From AG-12 sp027319585 (lineage in GTDB: Bacteria; Chloroflexota; Dormibacteria; Aeolococcales; Bog-877), in NCBI GenBank assembly GCA_027319585.1, contig DAHVMY010000041.1, forward strand, positions 1 to 14,224: a stretch of 14,224 nt of DNA. Direction: 5' to 3'. How positions within the stretch are numbered: position 1 is the first letter of the stretch; every line of letters begins with the position of its first letter. The notes under the pieces were generated by a model, which did no database searches, had not been told where the DNA came from, and was given only the letters and a program-made list of their open reading frames with translations. The translations under genes were made by a program, and so were the position numbers. Positions 1 to 7,068 of the stretch are shown in pieces.

Positions 1-138
1 GATCGCGTCTTCATCGAGGTTGAGCGCGAGGGCTTCGAGCCCGCCCTCGAGCTCGAGGATCTCGTTGACCGCGACGTTAGGCAGGCCCGTGATGCGGGCG
101 ATCCCGTCGCCGACGTCCCGGATGCGGCCCACCTCCTC
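1..138 (-). other. atpA: AtpA (F1 ATP synthase alpha subunit) N-terminal fragment fused in frame to PurF
   Basis: In the purF frame, from about position 138 to the left edge, the translation becomes EEVGRIRDVGDGIARITG, then LPNVAVNEILELEGG, then LEALALNLDEDAI. This matches the beta-barrel N-terminal domain of AtpA, whose family pattern is EEVGxVxxVGDGIARVxGL, GELxEFxxG and ALNLExD. It does not match the PurF C-terminus, which normally has IGADSLxYLSxxGL and a final ACFxGxYP segment with two cysteines. The usual first ~25 residues of AtpA are missing, and no other start or stop separates the parts. The switch falls in the run SAEEVG, which could occur in both proteins. I cannot tell from one sequence whether this is an assembly join or a real rearrangement. 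Confidence 0.85.
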
Positions 139-1455
139 GGCGCTCCGGCCCGCCGCGATCAGCTCACTGCGGCTGGCGATGTCGATCCCCATGAAGCAGG
201 GGAAGCGGATGGGAGGGGACGCAACCCGCATGTGCACCGCCGCGGCGCCGGCCCGGCGCAGCGCCTCCACGATCTGCCGAGAGGTGGAGCCGCGCACGAT
301 GGAGTCGTCCACCAGCACCACCCGCTTGCCCGCCAGAACGTGGGGCATGGGGTTGAACTTGAGCCGCACGCCACTGTCGCGCATGCCCTGCTGGGGCTGG
401 ATGAAGGTGCGGTTGATGTAGCGCGACTTGATCATTCCCTCGGCGAAGGGGATGCCGCTGGCCTGGGCGTACCCGATCGCGGCCGGGGTCCCCGAGTCGG
501 GCAGCGGGATCACCAGGTCGCCCTCCACCGGCGCCTCCTCGGCCAGCCTTCGGCCCATGGCCAGCCGCACCTCATAGAGGTTGCGATCCTGGATAACCGA
601 GTCCGGCCGCGAGAAGTAGATGAATTCGAACGAGCACATCGCGGGATCCCGGGTCTCACCGAAGCGGGCGCTGTGCAACCCGTCCCGGTCGATGGTCACG
701 ATCTCTCCGGGCCGCACCTCCCGCACCAGCCGGGCGCCGATCACATCCAGCGCGCAGCTCTCGCTGGCGATGATGTAGCCGTGGCCCCCCGGGGCGTCCA
801 GCTCCCCCAGGCGGCCGATGCACAGCGGCCGCAGCCCGAGCTCGTCGCGGGCCGCGACCAGGCTGTCGCGGGTCAGGAACCCCAGCGAGTAGGCCCCCAG
901 GACCCGCGGCAGGCAGCGCTGCAGGACGACCTCCAGACTGTCCCCCGGGGTGCGCGAGAGCAGGCCGGCCAGCACCTCGGTGTCGCTGGAGGTGTTGAAG
1001 GAGTAGCCCTCCTCGAAGAGGTTGTGGCGCAGGGCCTGGGCGTTGGTGAGATTGCCGTTGTGGGAGATCGCCACCGGACCCAGCTGGCCGTGCTCGAAGG
1101 TGAAGGGCTGGGCGTTGGTGACCTGCGACGAGCCGGTGGTGGAGTAGCGGGTGTGCGCCAGGCCGATGCCCCCATCGAGCTTGCCCAGCGACTCCTCGGT
1201 GAACACCTGCGATACCAGCCCCATGTCGCGCTGCAGGCGTAGCTGCTCTCCATCGGAGACGCAGATACCGGCCGATTCCTGCCCCCGGTGCTGGAGCGCA
1301 TAGATGCCGAGATAGCAGAGGTTGGCGACCTGATCGCCGGGCGCGAATGCACCGAAGACACCGCAAGCCTCGTGGAGCTTGTCGGACTCCTCCCAGGTCC
1401 CGGGGACGAAGGAGGAAGGGGGGTGGCCTGGGTTGCCGCTCACCACGCTCAGCAT
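1..1455 (-). CDS. purF: Amidophosphoribosyltransferase PurF, 3' end replaced by AtpA-like sequence and running off the window
   Basis: PurF (glutamine PRPP amidotransferase) makes 5-phosphoribosylamine, the first committed step of purine synthesis. The frame is open from the ATG at 1455 to the left edge (485 codons). Residues 1-30 form a propeptide. Cys31 in EACGVFGAF is the N-terminal nucleophile expected after self-cleavage. The glutaminase domain continues with ALQHRGQESAGI, LAHTRYS and SHNGNLTN. The phosphoribosyltransferase domain has VIPLPDSGTPA and the PRPP signature VVLVDDSIVRGSTS (about 379-392). Cys274 (AMCSFEFIYF) and Cys420 (FPCFMGID) match two of the four Fe-S ligands of the Bacillus-type enzyme. 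PurF homology stops at about residue 440; the rest reads as AtpA, and the C-terminal pair of Fe-S cysteines is absent. The ATG has no strong ribosome binding site. It lies 34 nt after the purL stop, so translational coupling is likely. The identity is certain; the 3' end is not trustworthy. Confidence 0.93.
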   Translation of the reverse strand, partial: MLSVVSGNPGHPPSSFVPGTWEESDKLHEACGVFGAFAPGDQVANLCYLGIYALQHRGQESAGICVSDGEQLRLQRDMGLVSQVFTEESLGKLDGGIGLAHTRYSTTGSSQVTNAQPFTFEHGQLGPVAISHNGNLTNAQALRHNLFEEGYSFNTSSDTEVLAGLLSRTPGDSLEVVLQRCLPRVLGAYSLGFLTRDSLVAARDELGLRPLCIGRLGELDAPGGHGYIIASESCALDVIGARLVREVRPGEIVTIDRDGLHSARFGETRDPAMCSFEFIYFSRPDSVIQDRNLYEVRLAMGRRLAEEAPVEGDLVIPLPDSGTPAAIGYAQASGIPFAEGMIKSRYINRTFIQPQQGMRDSGVRLKFNPMPHVLAGKRVVLVDDSIVRGSTSRQIVEALRRAGAAAVHMRVASPPIRFPCFMGIDIASRSELIAAGRSAEEVGRIRDVGDGIARITGLPNVAVNEILELEGGLEALALNLDEDAI

Positions 1456-1489
1456 AACCAAATGGGGTGGGCGAGAGCGGATCTTTCGG

Positions 1490-3718
1490 TCAAGCGCGGC
1501 TCGCCATCAGCTCCGGGAGTGCCTCCCCCAGCGCCCGACCCGCGCTCGAGAGCGGAAGGCTGGCCAGCCCCGAGAACTCGATGGTCGCTCCGCCCACGCT
1601 GCCGAGGTCCACCCAGGGAACCTGCGCCCTCTCGCAAGCGGCCGCCAGCTCACCGAGGCGATCCTTGCCGAGGCTCAGCAGATACCGGCCCGCGCCCTCT
1701 CCAAACAGCAGACGGTGCAGTGCCCCCGGGCCAGCTGGCGCGGACGGGCCGAGCTCGAGCGCGACCTTCGCCCCCACCCCGCCGCGCACACAGCACTTGG
1801 TGAGCGCCACCGCCAGGCCACCCAAGGAGAGGTCGTGGACCGAGTGCAGCAGCGAGGAGCGCACCAGCTGCCTGACCAGGCCGGCCTGGGCCGCCTCCTG
1901 GGCCAAATCCAGTTCAGGAGCCGGGCCGCTCACCGTACCATCTACCAGCCTCTGCCACTCCGACCCGGTCAGGCTGGGCCGGCCGGCTCCGAGCATCACG
2001 ACCCGGTCCTGCGGCACCCTGAAGGCCATCCCACAGGGGGTGCCGGAGACCGGGAGGCGGCCCACCATCCCCACCACCGGGGTCGGGGGGATGCCCTGCC
2101 CCTCATAGTCGTTGTAGAGGCTGACGTTGCCGCTCACAATCGGGATCCCCAGGGCCGCGGCCGCCTGCGCCAGGCCCGCCACCGCCTCCTCGAGCTGCCA
2201 CATCACCTCCGGCTGATCGGGGTTCCCGAAGTTCAGGCAGTTGGTGAGCGCTAGCGGCTCGGCGCCGACCACCGCCAGGTTGCGGAGCGCCTCCGCGACT
2301 GCCATGGCGGCGCCCCGGGCCGGATGCAGCACAGAGCAGCGGTGGGCGCCGTCCACGGTGACGGCGATCCCGTCGCCGCGGCCCTTGAAACGCAGGACGG
2401 CGGAGTCGTCGCCGGGGCCGAGGACGGTGTCGTCACCCACCTGATGGTCGTACTGCCGGTAGACCCAGGTGGGGTCGGCGCAATTGGGCGAGCGGAGCAG
2501 CCTGAGCCAGCTCTCCTCCAGGGTCAGGCGAGGGTCTTCGCCCTCCGGGTCCCTCGCGCGAGCGGCCGCCACCGCGTCCGGCATCGCGGCGGGCGGGCGG
2601 CGCTCCAGGAACCCTTCCACGAGCACGGTAAGGGGCAACGCTCCAACCTCGACCTCCCCGTCCAGGATCCGCAGCTCCGGCTCCGCGATCACCCGGCCGA
2701 TGACATCGCTGCGTAGATCCCACCGTTCGAAAACCTCCTGGATCTCCGCCTCGCGTCCGCGCTCCACCACCAGCACCATCCGCTCCTGCGACTCGCTCAG
2801 CATCACCTCGTAGGGGGTCATCCCCGACTCCCTGCGCCCCACGGCGGCGACATCGATCTCGATCCCCACCCCACCGCGCCTAGCCATCTCCGCGCAGCTG
2901 CTGGTGAGCCCGGCGGCGCCACAGTCCTGCAACCCCACCAGCGCCTCATGGCCGCAGAGCTCGAGGCAGGCTTCCATCAGGCACTTCTCCAAGAAGGGGT
3001 TGCCCACCTGGACCGCGGGACGCCGCTCGTCGGCTGCGGAATCCAGCTGCACCGAGGCGAAGGTCGCCCCGTGGATCCCGTCCCGGCCGGTGGCTGCCCC
3101 CACCAGCACCACCGGGTTGCCCACTCCGGCGGCCACCGCCCGGACCAGCTGGGCTCGGTCAACCAGCCCCACGCACATCGCGTTGACCAGGCAGTTGCCC
3201 GAGTACTCCTGGCCGAAGTAGGTCTCCCCTCCCACCGTCGGCACCCCGATGCAGTTGCCGTAGAAGCCGATCCCCTCCACCACCCGAGAGAACCGGTGGC
3301 GCTGACGGGGATCGTCGAGATCGCCGAATCGGATCGCGTCCAGCAGCGCCACCGGGCGGGCGCCCATGGCGAACACGTCGCGCAGAATGCCCCCCACCCC
3401 GGTAGCGGCGCCCTGCACAGGCTCGATCGCGCTGGGGTGGTTGTGGGACTCGATCTTGAAGCAGCAGAGCAGCGAGTCCCCCAGGTCGACAACCCCGGCG
3501 TTCTCACCGGGCCCGAGCACCACCGCCTCCCCCCGGGTCGGCAGCTGGCGCAGCAGCCGCTTGGAGGTCTTGTAGGAGCAATGCTCCGACCACATCGCCC
3601 CCAGCATCCCCAGCTCCAGCTGGTTGGGGAGACGGCCCAGCAGCTCCACCACCCGCCGATACTCGTCCTCGGTCAGCGCCAGCTCGCGCAGCTCGGCGGG
3701 AGAGGGAGGCTGCGTCAC
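1490..3718 (-). CDS. purL: Phosphoribosylformylglycinamidine synthase II (small PurL)
   Basis: PurL is the ATP-dependent synthetase subunit that converts FGAR to FGAM, using ammonia channelled from PurQ, in a cytoplasmic PurLQS complex. The 742 residues match the small PurL class, not the ~1300-residue fused enzyme, which fits the separate purQ and purS upstream. Visible motifs are MWSEHCSYK with the probable catalytic His46, FKIESHNHPSAIEP (88-100), GAATGVGGILRDVFAMGA, TVGGETYF, GLQDCGAAGLTSS, and the second-half elements SGNVSLYN and SVHDLSLGGLAVAL. These cover both duplicated AIRS-like halves. The start is GTG at 3718; it shares GTGA with the purQ stop (4-nt overlap), which indicates translational coupling. 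The frame is intact throughout. Long frames on the opposite strand here are GC-driven shadows. Confidence 0.97.
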   Translation of the reverse strand: MTQPPSPAELRELALTEDEYRRVVELLGRLPNQLELGMLGAMWSEHCSYKTSKRLLRQLPTRGEAVVLGPGENAGVVDLGDSLLCCFKIESHNHPSAIEPVQGAATGVGGILRDVFAMGARPVALLDAIRFGDLDDPRQRHRFSRVVEGIGFYGNCIGVPTVGGETYFGQEYSGNCLVNAMCVGLVDRAQLVRAVAAGVGNPVVLVGAATGRDGIHGATFASVQLDSAADERRPAVQVGNPFLEKCLMEACLELCGHEALVGLQDCGAAGLTSSCAEMARRGGVGIEIDVAAVGRRESGMTPYEVMLSESQERMVLVVERGREAEIQEVFERWDLRSDVIGRVIAEPELRILDGEVEVGALPLTVLVEGFLERRPPAAMPDAVAAARARDPEGEDPRLTLEESWLRLLRSPNCADPTWVYRQYDHQVGDDTVLGPGDDSAVLRFKGRGDGIAVTVDGAHRCSVLHPARGAAMAVAEALRNLAVVGAEPLALTNCLNFGNPDQPEVMWQLEEAVAGLAQAAAALGIPIVSGNVSLYNDYEGQGIPPTPVVGMVGRLPVSGTPCGMAFRVPQDRVVMLGAGRPSLTGSEWQRLVDGTVSGPAPELDLAQEAAQAGLVRQLVRSSLLHSVHDLSLGGLAVALTKCCVRGGVGAKVALELGPSAPAGPGALHRLLFGEGAGRYLLSLGKDRLGELAAACERAQVPWVDLGSVGGATIEFSGLASLPLSSAGRALGEALPELMASRA

Positions 3719-4413
3719 CGGCTCACGAGCTGGGGCAGCGCCGCCTTGAACAGCTGGAGCCCGTCCGCCGAGCCCAGCAGCGGCTCGCAGGCGCGCTCCG
3801 GATGGGGCATCATCCCCAGCACGTTGCCCGTGGGGTTGAGGATCCCGGCGATGTCGTCGACCGAGCCGTTGGGGTTGTGCTCCTCTCCGCGCTCGCCCCG
3901 CTCCGAGCAGTACCTGAAGGCGACCCGCCCCTCACCCTCCAGCCGGGCCACGGTCGCCGGGTCGGCGAAGTAACGGCCCTCGCCGTGGGAGATGGGGATC
4001 GACAGGACCGCCGCAGGTGGCAAGGGGCTCATGAACGGACCGCGCCCGGAGTCAACCCGCAGATGGGTGGGCTGGCAGCGGAACTGCAGCCCCTGGTTGC
4101 GCAGCAGCGCCCCGGGCAGCAGCTGCGCCTCACAGAGGATCTGGAAGCCGTTGCAGATGCCCAGCACCGGGCCGCCGCCCCGGGCGAACTCCTTGACCGC
4201 CTCCATCAGCGGCGAGAAGGCCGCGATGGCGCCGGCGCGCAGGTAGTCACCGTGGGCGAAGCCTCCGGGCAGGACCACCAGGTCGCAGCCGCGGACGGTG
4301 GGATCCTTGTGCCACAGCAAGATGGCTTCGGCTCCGCTCAGGCCGACCGCGTGGGCACAGTCGCGCTCGGACCAGGTGCCTGGAAAGACGGCGATGCCGA
4401 CCCGCGCCGGCAA
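3715..4413 (-). CDS. purQ: Phosphoribosylformylglycinamidine synthase I, glutaminase subunit PurQ (TTG start)
   Basis: PurQ hydrolyses glutamine and delivers ammonia to PurL. It is a class I (triad) glutamine amidotransferase of 232 residues, the usual size. The N-terminus GIAVFPGTWSERDC fits the family FPGxNxxxD start, with Trp-Ser where Asn-Cys is common. LPGGFAHGDYLRAGAIA follows, then the nucleophile Cys87 in LGICNGFQIL, SHGEGRYF at 142-149, and the His204/Glu206 pair in MMPHPERA. The frame is open far upstream, but family length and the end of purS place the start at TTG 4413. This TTG lies one base after the purS stop, with GGGGAG at 4428-4423 nine bases upstream. The 3' end overlaps purL by 4 nt. 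The rare TTG start may lower PurQ output, although coupling to purS would offset that. Confidence 0.95.
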   Translation of the reverse strand: MPARVGIAVFPGTWSERDCAHAVGLSGAEAILLWHKDPTVRGCDLVVLPGGFAHGDYLRAGAIAAFSPLMEAVKEFARGGGPVLGICNGFQILCEAQLLPGALLRNQGLQFRCQPTHLRVDSGRGPFMSPLPPAAVLSIPISHGEGRYFADPATVARLEGEGRVAFRYCSERGERGEEHNPNGSVDDIAGILNPTGNVLGMMPHPERACEPLLGSADGLQLFKAALPQLVSR

Positions 4414-4414
4414 G

Positions 4415-4663
4415 TCAGCCGGCTCCCCGGCGCAGGGAGTAGCTGTAGTCCTCGATGACCCCGTTGCAGAGCAGCCGGCGGCACATCTCGTCCACTCGGG
4501 AGCGCGCCTCCTGCTCGTCTGAGGAGTCCAGCTCCACCTCGATGTACTTGCCGACCCTGGTCCCGACCACCTCGGGGTAGCCCAGGGTGTGCAGCGCATC
4601 GGTCACCACCAGGCCCTGGGGGTCGTTGACCACCGGTTTGAGGGTGACCAGCACCTCGGCCAC
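4415..4663 (-). CDS. purS: Phosphoribosylformylglycinamidine synthase subunit PurS
   Basis: PurS is the small bridging subunit that helps PurQ and small PurL form the FGAM synthase complex. The 82-residue product is the normal size. It has AEVLVTLKPVVNDPQG, matching the family V-x-LKxxVxDPQG pattern, then ALHTLGYPEVVGTRVGKYIEVEL, matching the LGFxxVxxVRxGKxxE core, and ends with LLCNGVIEDYSYSL, where the family has LLxNPVIEDY. The frame is open further upstream through purC. I chose GTG 4663 because it shares one base with the purC stop (TAGTG) and gives the family-typical N-terminus. Its place between purC and purQ is the Gram-positive order. Confidence 0.93.
   Translation of the reverse strand: MAEVLVTLKPVVNDPQGLVVTDALHTLGYPEVVGTRVGKYIEVELDSSDEQEARSRVDEMCRRLLCNGVIEDYSYSLRRGAG
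4423..4428 (-). promoter_or_regulatory. Ribosome binding site deciding the purQ TTG start
   Basis: GGGGAG inside the last codons of purS lies nine bases before TTG 4413. No ATG or GTG near this point gives a protein of the right PurQ length, so this site supports the TTG start. Confidence 0.55.
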
Positions 4664-5544
4664 TAGCTTGACTCGGTTATCCGTCTCTCGATCTCCCAGT
4701 AGCGACGCTGGACCTCTGAGACCAGCTCCGCGGGCAGATGGGGTGCCGGCGGCTGCCGGTCCCAGCCGATCGCCAGCAGGTAGTCCCGGACCAGCTGCTT
4801 GTCGAACCCGGTGGAGGCGGAGGGGGAGATGGGGTCCCCGATGAGCCACATCCGGGATGAGTCGGGGGTGAGCGCCTCGTCGATGAGGGTGAGGCGACCG
4901 TCGACCCGGCCGAACTCGAACTTGGTGTCCACCAGCGAGAACCCGGCCCTTCGGCACCGCTCCTGGGCGAACCGGAAGAGTAGCAGGCTCGCCTCCTCGA
5001 GCTCGTGGGCCAATTGCCCCCCCACCAGGTCTGCGAGCTCGGCCCGGGAGATGTTCCGGTCGTGGCCGGTGTCGCTCTTGACGGCCGGAGTGAAGCGAAG
5101 CTCCGGAAGCTCGGCTCCGAACTCGAGAGAGGGCGGGAGCTCCTCCTGGGCCAGGGTGCCCTGCTGCCGGTACTCCTCCCAGCCCGACCCCGCCAGCCGG
5201 GCCCGGACCACACACTCCACGTCGATGCGCTCCGCCTTGCGGCAGAACATGAAGCGCCCCGAGAGCCGCTCCCAGACCGGCTTGGGGAGCACCGAGAGGT
5301 CGTCCTCCAAGAGGTGGTTCGGCACCAGATCACGGCTTTGTTCGAAGAAGGAGCGCGACATGTGGGTCAGCACCTGACCCTTGCCGGGAACCGGATCGGG
5401 CAGGACGCAGTCGAAGGCTGAGATCCGGTCGGTCGCGACCATCAGCAGCCGCTCGTCGAGGTCGAAGGTGTCGCGCACCTTGCCGCGACGGTAGAGCGGG
5501 AAACCCTCCAGCTCCACGTCGACAACCGCGGTCGGCTCCGCCAT
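4663..5544 (-). CDS. purC: Phosphoribosylaminoimidazole-succinocarboxamide synthase (SAICAR synthetase)
   Basis: PurC joins CAIR and aspartate with ATP to form SAICAR. The protein is 293 residues, in the longer size class of this family (about 290-300, compared with about 240 for the Bacillus or E. coli type). Motifs in order are YRRGKVRDTFDL (18-29, nucleotide loop), ATDRISAFDCVLPDPVPGKG (37-56), the family signature around GSGWEEYRQQG (119-129), VDTKFEFG (205-212) and LIDEALTPDSSRMW (220-233). ATG 5544 shares one base with the purB stop (TGATG), with a G-rich run about nine bases upstream. A GTG one codon earlier (5547) is an alternative. The gene is intact, and its stop shares a base with the purS start. 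Confidence 0.96.
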   Translation of the reverse strand: MAEPTAVVDVELEGFPLYRRGKVRDTFDLDERLLMVATDRISAFDCVLPDPVPGKGQVLTHMSRSFFEQSRDLVPNHLLEDDLSVLPKPVWERLSGRFMFCRKAERIDVECVVRARLAGSGWEEYRQQGTLAQEELPPSLEFGAELPELRFTPAVKSDTGHDRNISRAELADLVGGQLAHELEEASLLLFRFAQERCRRAGFSLVDTKFEFGRVDGRLTLIDEALTPDSSRMWLIGDPISPSASTGFDKQLVRDYLLAIGWDRQPPAPHLPAELVSEVQRRYWEIERRITESS

Positions 5545-6869
5545 CACCGCTGACCCCCCGGGGACGGGGCCCCCTCCAGCAGCCCTAGGCGGACGAAACT
5601 GGTCTCGATTCCCCGAAGGTACTGGGCGACGTCCAGGGCGGCGGCGATCTCGTCCTCCCCCAGATGCTCCCTCAGTTCGGGGGATTCCAGGCAGAGCTGG
5701 CGAAAGTCACCCCCGGGCCGATCGGCCCGATGGGCCAGCCGCTGGACCAGGCGGTAGGCGTCCTCGCGGGCCATGCCCCGGGCCAAAAGCCGCAGCAGCA
5801 CCTGCTGGCTGCGAGCGACCCCTCCACGCCGTTCGAGATTCGCCGCCATCGCGTCGGTGTCCAACTCCAGCCCCCCCAGCACCTGGGTCATGGTGCGGAG
5901 CATGTGCCCCAGCGCCATGGTGGCGTCGGGCAGGGCGATCCGCTCCACCGAGGAGTGGGAGATGTCCCGCTCGTGCCAGAGCGCGATGTCCTCCATCCCG
6001 GCCACCGCCAGCCCACGCAGCACCCGGCTCAGGCCACAAACCTGCTCGAGCCTTACCGGGTTGCGCTTGTGGGGCATCGCCGAGGAGCCCTTCTGGCGGG
6101 CGCTGAACGGCTCCCTGGCCTCTCCCACCTCGGTGCGCTGCAAATGCCGAAGGTTGGTGGCCAGCCGCTCCAGCACCGCCCCGGCCAGCGCCAGCTGGCA
6201 GAGGTAGGCGGCATGGCGGTCGCGGGCGACCACCTGGGTGGTGATCGCGGCGGGCACAAGACCCAGCTCTCGAAGGGCGAGCTCCTCGACCTCGGCCGAG
6301 ACCGTGGCGTGAGTGCCGACCGTACCCGAGATCTTGCCCACCACGACCTCCTGAGCGGAGTCCTGGAGGCGCTGACGGCTGCGGCGCACCTCATCGAGGT
6401 GATTGGCGAGCACGAAGCCGAAGGTGACCGGCTCCGCGTGCATCCCGTGGGTCCTGCCGATCATGGGAGTCGCAAGGTGCAGCTCGGCGAGGTCGGACAG
6501 CTGCTGCGCCAGCGCCTCGAACTCGCGGTCCAGATGGAGCTGCGCCTGGCGCAGCTGGAGCGCCTGGGCGGTGTCCACCACATCCTGGCTGGTGAGCCCC
6601 AGATGCACCTGCCGGCCCGCATCGCCGAGCTGCTCCTGGAGGGCGGTCACGAAGGCGGCCAGGTCATGTCCCTGCTCCGCCTCCAGCTCCTTGACCCGGG
6701 ACAGCGCAGGAGGCTGGACCGCGGCAATGGCATCGGCGTCCTGGGCCGAGATCTCCCCCAGCTCGAAGCGGGCCCGGCACACCGCCTGCTCCACCCTGGT
6801 CCACAGGCGCAGCCGGGACTCTTCCGACCAGATGGAGCGGAGCTCCTCGGGCGCGTACCGCTCGATCAT
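5544..6869 (-). CDS. purB: Adenylosuccinate lyase
   Basis: PurB removes fumarate from SAICAR (giving AICAR) and from adenylosuccinate (giving AMP). It is a homotetrameric fumarase/aspartase-superfamily enzyme. The 441 residues are close to the usual ~430-450. Motifs are GLTSQDVVDTA (91-101; most relatives have Ser or Thr where Gln95 stands), IGRTHGMHAEPVTFG (137-151, with the catalytic-region His141), and the signature GSSAMPHKRNP (261-271), whose mobile loop carries the catalytic serine. The start at ATG 6869 gives the family-typical MIERYAPEELRSIW. No Shine-Dalgarno sequence precedes it; the region is C-rich. It is the first gene of the operon and diverges from the sigma factor gene. Confidence 0.97.
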   Translation of the reverse strand: MIERYAPEELRSIWSEESRLRLWTRVEQAVCRARFELGEISAQDADAIAAVQPPALSRVKELEAEQGHDLAAFVTALQEQLGDAGRQVHLGLTSQDVVDTAQALQLRQAQLHLDREFEALAQQLSDLAELHLATPMIGRTHGMHAEPVTFGFVLANHLDEVRRSRQRLQDSAQEVVVGKISGTVGTHATVSAEVEELALRELGLVPAAITTQVVARDRHAAYLCQLALAGAVLERLATNLRHLQRTEVGEAREPFSARQKGSSAMPHKRNPVRLEQVCGLSRVLRGLAVAGMEDIALWHERDISHSSVERIALPDATMALGHMLRTMTQVLGGLELDTDAMAANLERRGGVARSQQVLLRLLARGMAREDAYRLVQRLAHRADRPGGDFRQLCLESPELREHLGEDEIAAALDVAQYLRGIETSFVRLGLLEGAPSPGGQR

Positions 6870-6897
6870 GGAGGGGCTGGGGAGATGAGGGACGGCA

Positions 6898-6932
6898 CGG
6901 TGGTCAACTGCCCTGAGTATAGGGAACCACCG
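6898..6932. repeat. Inverted repeat framing the pur -10 candidate
   Basis: CGGTGGT (6898-6904) and ACCACCG (6926-6932) form a perfect 7-bp inverted repeat with a 21-nt spacer that contains the TATACT element. The arrangement suits an operator, but a 7-bp match of this kind can arise by chance in GC-rich DNA. It does not resemble a PurBox or a purine riboswitch that I know. Confidence 0.3.
6916..6921 (-). promoter_or_regulatory. Candidate -10 element (TATACT) of the pur operon
   Basis: Reading leftward, TATACT lies about 46 nt before the purB ATG and differs from the TATAAT consensus at one base. No convincing -35 box is found 16-18 bases upstream. It is the only AT-rich hexamer of this quality in the divergent gap, so it is a weak but reasonable promoter candidate. 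Confidence 0.35.
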
Positions 6933-6960
6933 AAGCGTCGAGCGTCTTCAAATCGCTCTT

Positions 6961-6980
6961 CTGGAGTCGGTCGCCTCCAG
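6961..6980. repeat. Small inverted repeat in the purB/sigma divergent region
   Basis: CTGGAG (6961-6966) and CTCCAG (6975-6980) are perfect 6-bp arms around an 8-nt loop, upstream of both divergent genes. It may be an operator or chance; there is no T-run to suggest a terminator. Confidence 0.25.
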
Positions 6981-7068
6981 TTAACGTTTGAGGCGTGGCG
7001 CCGCCCTCCGCGACAGTAACCGAAGTGTGCTCAACTCCGTTCAGGCTGCCGACCGGGGCTATCGAGCC

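Noticed and set aside
232..1242. 336-codon plus-strand frame opposite purF
   Set aside because: It mirrors the purF coding sequence, and the minus-strand frame contains all PurF motifs.
2948..3973. 341-codon plus-strand frame opposite purL and purQ
   Set aside because: It lies antisense to two certain genes, has low-complexity His/Gly/Gln/Pro composition and no motifs; such frames are common in GC-rich DNA.
5664..7019. 451-codon plus-strand frame opposite purB
   Set aside because: It is antisense to an intact, well-conserved purB and crosses the divergent promoter region; there are no recognisable domains.
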